Source of the DNA: Methylobacterium phyllostachyos
GTDB lineage: Bacteria; Pseudomonadota; Alphaproteobacteria; Rhizobiales; Beijerinckiaceae
Direction of reading: 5' to 3'
NCBI RefSeq assembly: GCF_900103445.1
Contig: NZ_FNHS01000009.1
Coordinates: forward strand, 223,397 to 287,396
Length of the DNA stretch: 64,000 nucleotides
This document shows, one piece after another, positions 48,174 to 56,988 of the stretch. Under the pieces are notes generated by a model, which saw only the letters and a list, made by a program, of their open reading frames with translations, ran no database searches and was not told the DNA's origin. The position numbers and the translations under genes were made by a program. Position 1 is the stretch's first letter; every line of letters starts with the position of its first letter.

Positions 48174-48770
48174 ATGGCGACGATCGAGCGGCTGACGAAA
48201 CGACCCGACTTCCTGGCGGCGGCCGAGGGGCGCCGCTTCCATACCGAGCGGATGAGCGCCCAGGGCCGTCTCCGGACTTCCGATGGACCGCCCGGCCTGC
48301 GGCTCGGCTTCACCATCACGAAGCGGGTCGGCCACGCGACGGAGCGCAACCGCATCCGCCGCCGCCTGCGCGCCGCCGTGACCCTGGTCGCGGCCGATCT
48401 CCCGGGCGACCTCGCGAGCCTGCCGGCCGACATCGTGCTGATCGCCCGCCGCCCCGCGCTCGATGCGCCCTTCGAGGCCCTCGCCGAGGATCTGCGCCGT
48501 GCGCTCCCCGCGGTAACGCGTCCGGCCGCTCCTCGGCCTCCCGGCCAGGGCCGCGGCAAGCGATCCGGCCAATCTGGCGCTCGACCTTCCTCGACCACAC
48601 CTCTCCCGCTGGATGCGGGCCAGTCCGCGCCGTCCGGCCAAGCCGACATCGGCGCGTCGTACGGGCGCGGCAGAGGTCCTCGAATCACGGGCGCGCGCGG
48701 GTCCGACGGGACCGGCGCCCGCCCTGACGTCACTCCGAACGCGTGCGGCGGTGTCCCTGATGGGCAATGA
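48174..48770 (+). CDS. rnpA: ribonuclease P protein component, with a long C-terminal extension
   Basis: RnpA assists the RNase P RNA in maturing the 5' end of tRNAs. The core ([48 protein letters not shown]) includes the conserved RNR motif region. About 120 residues make up a normal RnpA. Here a Pro/Gly/Arg/Ser-rich tail of about 75 residues follows ([19 protein letters not shown] and onward) and overlaps the yidC start by 11 bases. The ATG at 48174 is preferred because conservation starts there. The tail is likely disordered; a stop lost by mutation is an alternative explanation. Confidence 0.92.
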   Translation: MATIERLTKRPDFLAAAEGRRFHTERMSAQGRLRTSDGPPGLRLGFTITKRVGHATERNRIRRRLRAAVTLVAADLPGDLASLPADIVLIARRPALDAPFEALAEDLRRALPAVTRPAAPRPPGQGRGKRSGQSGARPSSTTPLPLDAGQSAPSGQADIGASYGRGRGPRITGARGSDGTGARPDVTPNACGGVPDGQ

Positions 48771-50616
48771 CAAGACGAACATGTTCGTGGCCATCGGCCT
48801 GTCGCTGCTGGTGCTGCTCGGGTGGCAGTACTTCGTGGCCGGTCCGCGCGTGGAGCAGCAACGGCTGATCGAGGCGCAGAACAAAGCGGCGCAGCAACAG
48901 CAGCAGCCCCCGGGCGTGACCCCGGACGGCGTGCCCTCGCCGTCGCCGAAGGAGGGCGGTCCGGCAGCCCCCGTTCCCGGCACGCTCCCCACCCCCCAGG
49001 GTGGCCCGGTCTCCCGTGAGGCGGCGCTCGCCCGCTCGCCGCGCATCCGGATCGACACCCCGGCGATCTCGGGCTCGATCGCCCTGAAGGGCGGCCGCGT
49101 CGACGACGTGTCGCTCAAGAACTACCATGAGACCGTCGATCCCAAGAGCCCGGAGATCGTGCTGCTTTCGCCGGCCGGGAGCGAGACGCCCTACTATGCC
49201 GAGTTCGGCTGGGTCGGCGCCAATGCCGGGCCGCTGCCCAACAACGACACCCTCTGGACAAGCGACGGCAAGACGCTCTCCCCCGGCAGCCCCGCGACCC
49301 TGACCTGGGACAACGGCGCCGGCCTCGTCTTCAAGCGGATCATCGCAGTCGACGACAAGTACATGTTCACGATCCGCGACGAGGTCGAGAACAAGGGCTC
49401 GGGGGCGATCACGCTCTACCCGTACAGCCTCGTCTCCCGCTGGGGTAAGCCGCACACCCAGGGCTATTACGTCCTGCACGAGGGCATGATCGGCTATCTC
49501 GGCAATGACGGCCTGCAGGAATTCACCTACGACAAGCTCGCCAAGGAGGGCGCCTACGGCGGCGCCAACACCAAGGGCAAGGCCTGGACCGGCGTGAGCG
49601 GCGGTTTCGTCGGCATCACCGACAAGTACTGGGCCGCGGCCGCGATCCCCGATCAGGACACGCCCTATACCGGCGCCTTCACCGACCGGACCGACGGCAC
49701 CACCAACGTCTACCAGGCGAGCGTGCGCGGCGATGCCGTGAACCTCGCGGCCGGCGCCTCGGCCACCGCGACGCAGCGGTTGTTCGCCGGTGCCAAGGAA
49801 GTCAACGTCATCAACGGCTACGAGAAGGACCTCGGCATCAAGCACTTCGATCTGATGATCGATTGGGGCTGGTTCTTCTTCATCACCAAGCCGATGTTCC
49901 GGGCGCTGGACTTCTTCTACCACCTGTTCGGCAATTTCGGCGTCTCGATCCTGGTGGTGACCTTCTGCCTGAAGCTGCTGTTCCTGCCGATCGCGAACCG
50001 GTCCTACGTCTCCATGGCCAAGATGAAGGCCGTGCAGCCGGAGATGGCCGCCATCCGCGAGCGGTACAAGGACGACCGCATGAAGCAGCAGCAGGCCACG
50101 ATGGAGCTGTACAAGAAGGAGAAGATCAATCCGGTCGCCGGCTGCTGGCCGGTTCTGATCCAGATCCCGGTCTTCTTCGCGCTCTACAAGGTGCTGTTCA
50201 TCACCATCGAGATGCGCCACGCGCCGTTCTTCGGCTGGATCCACGACCTCGCGGCGCCGGATCCGACGAGCATCGTGAATCTGTTCGGCCTGCTGCCCTT
50301 CCCGGCGCCTGATTTCGTGCACCTGGGCGTCTGGCCGCTGATCATGGGCGTGACCATGTTCGTGCAGATGAAGATGAACCCCGCGCCGCCGGACCCGGTC
50401 CAGGCGCAGATCTTCACCTTCATGCCGATCGTGTTCACCTTCATGCTGGGCTCGTTCCCTGCCGGCCTCGTGATCTACTGGGCCTGGAACAACACCCTGT
50501 CGGTGACGCAGCAATACATCATCATGCGCCGCAACGGCGTGAAGGTGGAGCTGTGGGACAACCTGCGGAACACGTTCCGGCGCGGTGGCACCAAGGCAGC
50601 CACCACCAAGGGCTGA
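48760..50616 (+). CDS. yidC: membrane protein insertase YidC
   Basis: YidC inserts and folds inner-membrane proteins, alone or with SecYEG. The 618-residue protein has the Gram-negative layout. TM1 is at residues 8-26 ([19 protein letters not shown]). A polar Gln/Pro-rich linker leads to the large periplasmic beta domain ([20 protein letters not shown] to [18 protein letters not shown]). The five-helix core is [39 protein letters not shown] and [20 protein letters not shown] conserved Arg in the membrane groove should lie near [16 protein letters not shown]. It overlaps rnpA by 11 bases and is followed 13 bp later by engB. Confidence 0.97.
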   Translation: MGNDKTNMFVAIGLSLLVLLGWQYFVAGPRVEQQRLIEAQNKAAQQQQQPPGVTPDGVPSPSPKEGGPAAPVPGTLPTPQGGPVSREAALARSPRIRIDTPAISGSIALKGGRVDDVSLKNYHETVDPKSPEIVLLSPAGSETPYYAEFGWVGANAGPLPNNDTLWTSDGKTLSPGSPATLTWDNGAGLVFKRIIAVDDKYMFTIRDEVENKGSGAITLYPYSLVSRWGKPHTQGYYVLHEGMIGYLGNDGLQEFTYDKLAKEGAYGGANTKGKAWTGVSGGFVGITDKYWAAAAIPDQDTPYTGAFTDRTDGTTNVYQASVRGDAVNLAAGASATATQRLFAGAKEVNVINGYEKDLGIKHFDLMIDWGWFFFITKPMFRALDFFYHLFGNFGVSILVVTFCLKLLFLPIANRSYVSMAKMKAVQPEMAAIRERYKDDRMKQQQATMELYKKEKINPVAGCWPVLIQIPVFFALYKVLFITIEMRHAPFFGWIHDLAAPDPTSIVNLFGLLPFPAPDFVHLGVWPLIMGVTMFVQMKMNPAPPDPVQAQIFTFMPIVFTFMLGSFPAGLVIYWAWNNTLSVTQQYIIMRRNGVKVELWDNLRNTFRRGGTKAATTKG

Positions 50617-50629
50617 CGGGCGAGACGCC

Positions 50630-51295
50630 GTGCAAGATACTGGGACCGAGACCAACGACGACGCGGCCGACCTCACCGAGGCCGGCCGCCTTCTCTTTGC
50701 CGGCGCCGCCGACTTCTACGCGGCTGCCCAGACCCTCGACCGGCTGCCGCCCATGGAGGGTGTCGAGATCGCCTTCGCGGGGCGCTCGAATGTCGGCAAG
50801 TCGAGCCTGATCAACGCGCTCACCGGCCGCAACACCCTGGCGCGGACCTCCCACACGCCGGGGCGGACCCAGCAGCTCAACTTCTTCCGGATCGGCGAGC
50901 GCCTGTCCCTGGTCGACATGCCGGGCTACGGCTACGCCGCGGTCGAAAAGGCCAAGGTCGAGGCCTGGACCCGGCTGATCCACGCCTACCTGAAAGGTCG
51001 CTCGAACCTCGCCCGGGTGTTCATGCTGATCGACGCCCGGCACGGCTTCAAGTCGATCGACACCGACGTGCTCGACGGGCTCGACAAGGCGGCGGTGAGC
51101 TATCAGGTCGTGCTGACCAAGGGCGATTCGCTCAAGAAGGGCGAGGTCGCCAGCCGCATCGCCGGGATCGAGGCGGGGCTCGCCAAGCGCCCGGCCGCCT
51201 TTCCGCAGGTGATCCTCACGTCGAGCCGGGACGATTCCGGCGTGCCGGAGCTGCGGGCGGCGATCGCCAAGCTCCTGGTGGAGCGCGGCGCGTGA
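50630..51295 (+). CDS. engB: ribosome biogenesis GTP-binding protein YihA/YsxC
   Basis: This essential GTPase helps assemble the 50S subunit. The 221-residue protein starts at a GTG. G1 is GRSNVGKSSLINALTG, the G2 Thr is in SHTPGRTQQLNFF, G3 is VDMPGYGYA, G4 is LTKGDSLKKGE, and a G5 SSR lies in ILTSSRDDSGVPEL. Position after yidC is standard for alphaproteobacteria. Its stop overlaps the next start as GTGA, coupling it to the DUF423 gene. Confidence 0.96.
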   Translation: MQDTGTETNDDAADLTEAGRLLFAGAADFYAAAQTLDRLPPMEGVEIAFAGRSNVGKSSLINALTGRNTLARTSHTPGRTQQLNFFRIGERLSLVDMPGYGYAAVEKAKVEAWTRLIHAYLKGRSNLARVFMLIDARHGFKSIDTDVLDGLDKAAVSYQVVLTKGDSLKKGEVASRIAGIEAGLAKRPAAFPQVILTSSRDDSGVPELRAAIAKLLVERGA

Positions 51296-51675
51296 GGCTT
51301 TCGGGGATCGACCGAGCGCTTGCGGCGCTCGCTTGTCTCGCCGGCCTCCTCGGCGTCGCGCTCAGCGCCGCCGCCGCACACATCCCCGGGGCGGATTCGC
51401 TGAAGACCGCGGCCCAGTTCCTGCTGTTCCACGCCCCCGCGATCCTGGCTCTGATCGGCTTGGGTGCTGCCGGGCTGGCGCGGCCGACTCTCGCCCGTGC
51501 CGCGGCGGGGCTGCTGGTCGTCGGCCTGATCCTGTTCTGCGGCGATCTCGCGGTGCGAACGTGGCTCCAGCATCCGCTCTTCCCGATGGCCGCACCCACC
51601 GGCGGCTTCGCCCTGATGGGCGGCTGGCTCTTTGGGATGCTCTGCGCCCTGGTGCCGGGGCGACAGCGGACCTGA
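51292..51675 (+). CDS. DUF423 family membrane protein
   Basis: The 127-residue protein has four hydrophobic segments, beginning ALACLAGLLGVALSAAAAH and containing QFLLFHAPAILALIGLG, AAAGLLVVGLILFCGDLAV and TGGFALMGGWLFGMLCALV. The HxPAILAL and GDL parts fit DUF423, a small inner-membrane family of unknown function. It overlaps engB by four bases and ends the operon. Confidence 0.88.
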   Translation: MRLSGIDRALAALACLAGLLGVALSAAAAHIPGADSLKTAAQFLLFHAPAILALIGLGAAGLARPTLARAAAGLLVVGLILFCGDLAVRTWLQHPLFPMAAPTGGFALMGGWLFGMLCALVPGRQRT

Positions 51676-51715
51676 ACGCATACCGAGCGGGTAACATCGT
51701 CGGGTCGACTCGCGT

Positions 51716-51809
51716 CATCTTTGCGACCGCAGCGAAGCCATCCAGGGAAGCACTCAGCTCGGCACACGTCCTGCAACACCGGCTTGCTTCGCTGCGCTCG
51801 CAAAGATGG
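51716..51809. repeat. intergenic inverted repeat element (second REP-like family)
   Basis: Arms of about 25 bases (catctttgcgaccgcagcga at 51716 and its near-complement ctcgcaaagatgg ending at 51809) flank about 40 bases. Two or three mismatches separate the arms. The core tttgcgagcgcagcgaagc is of the kind found scattered in Rhizobiales genomes as a small palindromic repeat. It lies between DUF423 and the phosphoesterase gene, where it could also terminate both convergent transcripts. Confidence 0.75.
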
Positions 51810-51845
51810 GTGCGTCTTCGCGCCCTTCCATATCCGGGCGGTGAC

Positions 51846-52520
51846 CTACGCAGCTCTCACCTGCAGAAAATTCACCGCCGGTCCCTGCATCTCGGAAAAG
51901 ACGCCGGCCGTCAGCGCGCCACCATAGACCGCCCCGGTGTCGAGGTTCGTTCGGAACCGGCGGCGCTCCGGATAGCCGTTCCGCTGCGGCGTGTGGCCGT
52001 GGACCACGTGCCGCCCGAAATCGTGATCGCCCTCCAGGAAGGGCTCGCGGATCCAGAGCCGGTTGTGATCGTCCGGATCCGGGATCTCGGATCCCGGCCG
52101 GAAGCCGGCATGGACGTACCAATGGGATGCGTCCGCATGCAGGGTCGGCAGGGCCTCGATCCAGTCGAGGGTGTCGCGTGGCAGATCGGCGACGTCGTGC
52201 ACGCCGAAGGAATCCAAGGTCGCCTCGCCGCCATTGTACAGCCAACGCTCGGCCGCCTGTGGCGTATGGAGCGCGTCGAGCAGCATCCGCTCGTGATTGC
52301 CCATCAGGCAGGCGACACGGTCTGGCTCGGCCCAGTGCAGGCGGCTGATGGTGTGCAGGGCCCCGGCGCTGTCGGGGCCCCGGTCGATATAGTCGCCGAG
52401 GAAGACGAGCCGGTGCACCCGGTCGCCGGCATGGTCGGCGATCCGCGTCAGCAACGCATCCAGGAGGGCGGCGCAGCCGTGGACGTCGCCGATGGCGTAG
52501 GTGAGGGGCCCGGTTTCCAT
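51846..52520 (-). CDS. metallophosphoesterase, serine/threonine-phosphatase-like
   Basis: The 224-residue protein has the complete PPP-family metal motifs: GDVHGC (residues about 11-16), GDYIDRGPDS, GNHERMLLDA, HAGFRPG and VHGHTPQRNG. It is of the size of bacterial PrpA/ApaH-like phosphatases. Substrate (phosphoprotein or dinucleotide) cannot be told apart here. The ATG at 52520 (METGPLTYAIGDVHG) is preferred over 52535. It stands alone on the minus strand. Confidence 0.9.
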   Translation of the reverse strand: METGPLTYAIGDVHGCAALLDALLTRIADHAGDRVHRLVFLGDYIDRGPDSAGALHTISRLHWAEPDRVACLMGNHERMLLDALHTPQAAERWLYNGGEATLDSFGVHDVADLPRDTLDWIEALPTLHADASHWYVHAGFRPGSEIPDPDDHNRLWIREPFLEGDHDFGRHVVHGHTPQRNGYPERRRFRTNLDTGAVYGGALTAGVFSEMQGPAVNFLQVRAA

Positions 52521-52585
52521 GGCGCCATCGTCCACCGGGGCGCTCCGCTCCGCAAGGGTGTGGGTCTTCGCCCGGCGAGACAGTC

Positions 52586-53233
52586 TCAGCCGTTGGCGGG
52601 CCGCGCGTAGCGGCCGTCGTAGCGGCCAGACCGGATCAGCCCGAGAACCTCTGCCTCCCGGACGGCCTGCGCGCGTACGGCCTCGATGAGTGTCGGCGCG
52701 ATTCGGGGCGGGAAGGTGACGACGCCGTCCGCATCGCCGACAACGACGTCGCCCGGGTTCACCGTCCAGCCGCCGATGCAGACCGGCAGGTTGCTCGCGC
52801 CGGGGCCTGCCTTGAACGGGCCGCGCGGTGTCGCAGCGCGGGCGTAGCAGGGGAAGTCGGAAGCCGCGAAGGCCCCGGTGTCCCGCACGGCCCCGTCGAT
52901 GACAAAGCCTGCGATCCCCCGGCTCTCGGCGATCGCCTTCATGATATCGCCGACGAGGGCGCGGCTCAGGTCGCCGCCGCCATCAACGACGATCACGTCC
53001 CCGCGGCGGGCCGTCTCCAGCGCCTGATGGATCGCGAGATTGTCGCCCGCCCGGACCTGGACCGTGAAGGCCGTACCGATGAGCTGGCCTTCGCGATGGA
53101 ACGGGCGCAGGCCACTCAGGACCGGCATGCGGTCGAGGCAATCGCTGATCGTCGCCGTCGCGACGTCCTGGAAGGCGGCGAGCAGGTCCGGGTCGACGGA
53201 GGGCGGTATAGGGTTCTGTGTGATGGCTGTCAT
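52586..53233 (-). CDS. RraA-family protein (possible HMG aldolase)
   Basis: The 215-residue protein has the RraA-like fold markers: ATATISDCLDRMPVLSGLRP, GDVIVVDGGGDLSRALVGDI, and GIAGFVIDGAVRDTGAFAAS. The last contains the Arg-Asp pair that binds metal in 4-hydroxy-4-methyl-2-oxoglutarate aldolases. Members either inhibit RNase E or act as aldolases in aromatic or C1 acid metabolism. The intact RD motif favours an enzyme. No pathway neighbours help to choose. Confidence 0.85.
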   Translation of the reverse strand: MTAITQNPIPPSVDPDLLAAFQDVATATISDCLDRMPVLSGLRPFHREGQLIGTAFTVQVRAGDNLAIHQALETARRGDVIVVDGGGDLSRALVGDIMKAIAESRGIAGFVIDGAVRDTGAFAASDFPCYARAATPRGPFKAGPGASNLPVCIGGWTVNPGDVVVGDADGVVTFPPRIAPTLIEAVRAQAVREAEVLGLIRSGRYDGRYARPANG

Positions 53234-53344
53234 CGGCCTGGTTCTCTCCCGGCATCCCGTCCGAATCGTGCGGACCGGTGACGCGCGCGGGATTTTGTCC
53301 GAAGAACGGTGCCGTGTCGTGGCATTCGCTCGGCGTGACGTCCG

Positions 53345-53836
53345 TCAGCGATCGAGACCTGGCATCGCGCCGCCGCCGCTGGTGGCGAGCTTGCGGCGAG
53401 CATCCGCTTGGCCGCTGGTCGTCCCGAAATAGCTCGCCGAGTCACCGAGTTGGACGGCGGGCTGGCAGTTCGGTGTGCAGGATAGCGACTCCCGATCGAG
53501 GCCGCGCTGGACCGTGATGGTTGAATCCCGCGACGCCTCCACCCGGATCATCGTCTCGGCAATCATCGAGCCGGCATTGTCCAACGCGATCAGGTTGGTC
53601 GAGCCGAAGCTCTTACCCGTGAGCACGAGGACGCCGTTCTTCTGTGGCGTGACCTCCGCGATGATCGGGTTCCCGACGATGACGGTCGAGGTCTTCTCCG
53701 GCAACCGGATGACCTTGGCGTTGTCGACCAGCACGGTCACCACCGGCAATGGCTCGGCCTGCCCGGCCGTCGCCGCGACGCTTGCCAGCAAGAGAAGGAG
53801 GCCGGCTCGGCCCGCATTCGACAGGGTGCGGCGCAT
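53345..53836 (-). CDS. pilus-assembly N-domain protein (CpaC N-terminal-like, no secretin domain)
   Basis: The 163-residue precursor has a signal peptide (RAGLLLLLASVAATAGQAEP). The T2SS/T3SS pilus N-terminal domain follows (PVVTVLVDNAKVIRLPEKTS, IVGNPIIAEVTPQKNGVLVL, GKSFGSTNLIALDNAGSMIA). The C-terminal part has two Cys (SLSCTPNCQPAV). In CpaC/RcpA this domain precedes a secretin barrel, which is absent here. The start at 53836 (MRRTLSNAGRAG) is preferred. It is divergent from the Flp pilin gene, supporting a role in the same Tad pilus system. Confidence 0.85.
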   Translation of the reverse strand: MRRTLSNAGRAGLLLLLASVAATAGQAEPLPVVTVLVDNAKVIRLPEKTSTVIVGNPIIAEVTPQKNGVLVLTGKSFGSTNLIALDNAGSMIAETMIRVEASRDSTITVQRGLDRESLSCTPNCQPAVQLGDSASYFGTTSGQADARRKLATSGGGAMPGLDR

Positions 53837-54154
53837 CGGAGGTGCTCGAGTGGGGCGGTCCGTGGATGGAATCCCGCCCGGGGTCATACCGATACGTGGA
53901 TTGGGTGAAGGAAGCGCTAAGCAAGTCCCAATCGACGATCCGCCCTGCGATGCTGCGACCCGTGGGGCTTTAGCGAAACCGAACCTTCACCAAGCTGACA
54001 GTGGCACGGACTGTTCATGCCACCAAAAACCGATTTAACCGATTTTCAAGGCGTAATCGGCAGTCTGTGCGAGCCGCCGATCGAGACCTGAAAATTCTTC
54101 GTCGGTCACCGTGTAAGTTTTAGTCGCACCGTTTTGATCGAAGGATCGTCCCTC
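53837..54154. other. divergent intergenic region of the Tad pilus genes
   Basis: No plausible gene is seen in these 318 bases. It should carry the promoters for the pilus N-domain protein and the Flp pilin. Two direct copies of aaccgattt occur at 54029-54046, overlapping a CtrA-like site. The rest is unremarkable. Confidence 0.5.
54035..54049 (+). promoter_or_regulatory. CtrA-like site upstream of the Flp pilin
   Basis: The sequence ttaaccgattttcaa is TTAA-N7-TCAA, one mismatch from the CtrA consensus. It is 106 bases before the pilin start. CtrA activates pilA in Caulobacter, so the site is plausible. Confidence 0.4.
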
Positions 54155-54319
54155 ATGAAGAGCCTGTTCACGCGTTTCGCTTCCGACGAGTCGGGCGCCA
54201 CCGCCATCGAGTACGGCATGATCGCCGCCCTGATTGCCGTCGCCATCATCGCCGCGCTGAAGACCGTCGGCAACAACCTCGGCAACAAGTTCAACCAGAT
54301 CTCCGGCAACCTGGGCTGA
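54155..54319 (+). CDS. Flp-type type IVb pilin
   Basis: The 54-residue pilin has a short basic leader, the prepilin processing region and one hydrophobic helix: FASDESGATAIEYGMIAALI, then AVAIIAALKTVGNNLGNKF. Glu and Tyr at positions 5 and 6 after the cleavage site (ATAIEYG) are hallmarks of Flp/PilA pilins. It is processed by a CpaA-type peptidase, encoded 180 bp downstream, and assembled by the Tad machinery. A strong terminator follows it, as expected for a highly expressed pilin. Confidence 0.95.
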   Translation: MKSLFTRFASDESGATAIEYGMIAALIAVAIIAALKTVGNNLGNKFNQISGNLG

Positions 54320-54357
54320 TCGAACCCTGACGGCAACGATCTGCGGCAGGTCCGAAA

Positions 54358-54387
54358 CGCCCCCGTCGCGACCGTGCGACGGGGGCG
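54358..54387 (+). terminator. intrinsic terminator after the Flp pilin
   Basis: A perfect 12-bp GC-rich stem (cgcccccgtcgc / gcgacgggggcg) with a six-base loop is followed by ttctc. It lies 39 bases after the pilin stop. It separates pilin expression from the peptidase gene. Confidence 0.85.
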
Positions 54388-54498
54388 TTCTCGACCGGCT
54401 GCGTGGCCGTGGCGTGTGAAGACGTGTTCCGAGGGTCGGGATGTCCCGGCCCCGCGCAATCTCTCTACCCGGCGCCAGACATCAGAGGTCGGCCTGAG

Positions 54499-55050
54499 AT
54501 GGTTTCTGCAGATGGGGCAAGCGCTCAGATGGCGGGTCTGGACCTCGCGGGCTTCGGGCTGCTCGTGCTGTTTCCGTTCCTGATGGCCTACGCCGCGGCG
54601 AGCGATCTGCTGACCATGCTGATCCCCAACCGGATCTCGCTGGCCCTGGTGGCGGGTTTCGCCCTGCTCGCGGTCACGGGGCCTATGGGCTGGACTGAGA
54701 TCGGCACGCATCTCGGCGCGGGGGCGCTCGTCCTCATCGTCACCTTCACGCTGTTTGCCTGCGGTGTCATCGGCGGCGGCGATGCCAAGCTGGCGGCCGC
54801 AACCGCCTTGTGGCTCGGGTTCGATGGCCTCGGCGATTATCTCCTCGTTGCCTCGATCCTCGGCGGCGCCCTGACCCTCGCCATCTTGTTCGCACGCACG
54901 CACCCGCTGCCCCAACGGGTCGCGCGTATGCCGTTCGCCCTGCATCTGCACGACGCCAAGACCGGTATTCCCTACGGCATCGCCCTCGCCGCCGCCGCCC
55001 TCTTGGTTCTCCCCGAGACCGAAGTCTGGACTCGGGCGCTCGCCGGCTGA
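54499..55050 (+). CDS. cpaA: prepilin peptidase, CpaA/TadV type (A24)
   Basis: The 183-residue membrane aspartyl protease cleaves Flp prepilin leaders. The first catalytic Asp is in YAAASDLLTMLIPNRISLAL and the second in the GxGD-type motif VIGGGDAKLAAAT. Several hydrophobic segments surround these (LVAGFALLAVTGPMG, LVLIVTFTLFACG, LVASILGGALTLAILFA). ATGs at 54499 and 54529 are both possible; a longer frame to 54403 adds unconserved sequence. The other tad/cpa genes are not in this window. Confidence 0.92.
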   Translation: MVSADGASAQMAGLDLAGFGLLVLFPFLMAYAAASDLLTMLIPNRISLALVAGFALLAVTGPMGWTEIGTHLGAGALVLIVTFTLFACGVIGGGDAKLAAATALWLGFDGLGDYLLVASILGGALTLAILFARTHPLPQRVARMPFALHLHDAKTGIPYGIALAAAALLVLPETEVWTRALAG

Positions 55051-55137
55051 AACGGCCGAGCGCCGCGCGCTTTGGCTTGCATGCCCCGGGACATCGCACC
55101 GGTTCCGGTTCCCGGCACGATGTTCTAGAAGTCGCGC

Positions 55138-55869
55138 ATGCCCCTCGCGCTGCTGCGTCGTCCCGATCCGGATCATCTCGAGGTCCAGCACGAGGGTGCG
55201 CGTTTCCGCATCGCGCTCCGGCGGCGCCCGACAGCGCGCCGCATCACTCTGCGCGTGTCGGCGGCCACCGGCGAGGTGGTGATCACTCTCCCGAGCCGCA
55301 CCGCCGTGACCACCGCGCAGCGTTTCGCCGAGAGCCATGCGGGCTGGGTCGCGACACGGCTGGCCCGCCTGCCGGAGCGCGTGATCTTCGAGCCGGGGGC
55401 GAGCCTGCCGCTGCGTGGAGAGCCGCATCGCGTACGCCTGAGCGGCATGCGCGGCGGCGTGCGCATCGAACGTGACGCCGGCGAGCCGGTCATTGCGGTC
55501 GCCTGCGAGCCCGCCCATGCGGCGCGCCGGATCCGGGACTTCCTGACCCGTGAAGCCCGGCGCGATCTCCTCGAGGCGGTCGAGAGCTATGCGCCGCGCC
55601 TCGGGCAGCGGCCGATCCGCATCACCCTGCGCGACACACGCAGCCGTTGGGGATCCTGCACCGCGCGCGGGGAGCTAAACTTCTCGTGGCGCCTGATCCT
55701 GGCGCCCCCGATGGTGCTCGATTATCTCGTCGCCCACGAGATGGCCCACTTACGCGAGATGAACCACTCGCCTCGGTTCTGGGCACTCCTGGGCGAGCTC
55801 TGCCCGAACGTCGACGCCGCCGAAGCGTGGCTCAAGCGCAACGGCAGCAGCCTGCACCGCTACGGTTGA
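55138..55869 (+). CDS. YgjP/SprT-like metal-dependent hydrolase
   Basis: The 243-residue protein has an M48-like zinc site HEMAHLREMNHSPRFW (H-E-x-x-H, with a third ligand downstream). DTRSRWGSCTARGELNFSWR comes before it. This is the YgjP/DUF45 family, which is widespread and poorly characterised, often called M48-family metallopeptidase. The N-terminal half binds no known ligand. An ATG at 55138 follows a short intergenic gap. The gene stands alone after the prepilin peptidase. Confidence 0.88.
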   Translation: MPLALLRRPDPDHLEVQHEGARFRIALRRRPTARRITLRVSAATGEVVITLPSRTAVTTAQRFAESHAGWVATRLARLPERVIFEPGASLPLRGEPHRVRLSGMRGGVRIERDAGEPVIAVACEPAHAARRIRDFLTREARRDLLEAVESYAPRLGQRPIRITLRDTRSRWGSCTARGELNFSWRLILAPPMVLDYLVAHEMAHLREMNHSPRFWALLGELCPNVDAAEAWLKRNGSSLHRYG

Positions 55870-55881
55870 GCGCGCTCGACA

Positions 55882-56259
55882 TCAGCCCTTGGCGCGCAGC
55901 ACCCGCTCGCGGGCGACGGCGTCGGCCGGCCATGTCGGACGCGGATCGACCTCGCCGGGATCGAGCGTGCGGGGGGCCACGCTGTCGCAGATCTCGCGCT
56001 GGCGGATGATCACCGGATTGCCGAAGGCGTCGCGCCGGCGGACCAGGCCGCCATCGCGGCAATAGCCGGCGATCGCGGCCTGCCCTGTGCGGCGGCCATA
56101 CGGATTCACCGCCACGGGCGGATGCTCGATCACCAGCGTGTCGCTGTGATTGAGCGAGCGCTCGATATAGGTGGTCTCGCCGACCGGCAGGCCTTGAGCC
56201 CCGGCCTGCATGAGGGTGGCCGTCAGGCAGGCGGCCGAAAGGGCGAGCAGGCGCATCAC
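55882..56259 (-). CDS. small secreted protein of unknown function
   Basis: The 125-residue precursor has a signal peptide (RLLALSAACLTATLMQAGAQ). The mature part contains GRRTGQAAIAGYCRDGGLVR and QREICDSVAPRTLDPG. Two Cys may form a disulfide. No domain is recognised. It converges with the YgjP-type gene. Confidence 0.65.
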   Translation of the reverse strand: MMRLLALSAACLTATLMQAGAQGLPVGETTYIERSLNHSDTLVIEHPPVAVNPYGRRTGQAAIAGYCRDGGLVRRRDAFGNPVIIRQREICDSVAPRTLDPGEVDPRPTWPADAVARERVLRAKG

Positions 56260-56376
56260 GACTTCACGATCCGGTGCTTGAGGACTGACTCGGACTTATC
56301 TAGGCCGCGCGATACCGCCCGAATAGCGCCCCCGCGCAACACAGCCCCCGGATCGCTTGACAGCGCGGGGCGGACC

Positions 56377-56988
56377 ATGGTCCGAACGCGCCCGATTGTA
56401 CGGCTCCCGCCGGTCTGCGGCCGGAGCGTTCCGAAGGGATCGGTGGTGCCGCTTCACGCGAGGCTCGTTCGTTTCCGGCGCGCGGTCCTGCGCGTCACGC
56501 TGCCGGTCATCCTTGCCCTCGTCGCGGCGGCGCTCGCCCCCGCGGGGTCCGCGAGCGCCCAGGGCATGGTCCGCAAGACCTTCGACGATTGGCAGCTCCG
56601 CTGCGAGACGCCGGCCGGCGCGAAGGCCGAGCAATGCGCCCTGGTGCAGTATCTCGCCGCCGAGGACCGGCCGAACTTGACCCTCGTGGTCATCGTCCTG
56701 AAGACTGCGGATAACCGGGGCTACCTGCTGCGGGTCGTGGCGCCTCTCGGCGTCCTCCTGCCGTCGGGGCTCGGCCTGAAGATCGACCAGACCGATATCG
56801 GCCGGGCCGGATTCGTCCGCTGCCTTACCACCGGTTGCGTGGCCGAGGTGGTGATGGATGACGGCCTGATCCGCCAGTTCAAGAGCGGCACGCAGGCCAC
56901 CTTCATCGTGTTCCAGACACCCGAGGAAGGCGTCGGCATCCCGCTCTCGATGAAGGGTTTTGCGGCCGGGTTCGACAGCTTGAAATGA
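56377..56988 (+). CDS. invasion-associated locus B (IalB) family protein
   Basis: The product has about 203 residues from the ATG at 56377. A signal peptide precedes GSASAQG; a GTG at 56446 would give a more typical short leader (VLRVTLPVILALVAAALAPA). The IalB-like domain is MVRKTFDDWQLRCETPAGA, EQCALVQYLAAEDRPNLTLV, then RCLTTGCVAEVVMDDGLIRQ, with four conserved Cys for disulfides. IalB proteins are periplasmic or outer-membrane associated in Rhizobiales; in Bartonella one affects host-cell entry. Its stop overlaps the next ATG by four bases (ATGA). Confidence 0.88.
   Translation: MVRTRPIVRLPPVCGRSVPKGSVVPLHARLVRFRRAVLRVTLPVILALVAAALAPAGSASAQGMVRKTFDDWQLRCETPAGAKAEQCALVQYLAAEDRPNLTLVVIVLKTADNRGYLLRVVAPLGVLLPSGLGLKIDQTDIGRAGFVRCLTTGCVAEVVMDDGLIRQFKSGTQATFIVFQTPEEGVGIPLSMKGFAAGFDSLK

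Noticed and set aside
48730..50676. 648-codon minus-strand frame opposite yidC
   Set aside because: His/Arg/Glu/Val-rich shadow with no family resemblance; yidC is certain.
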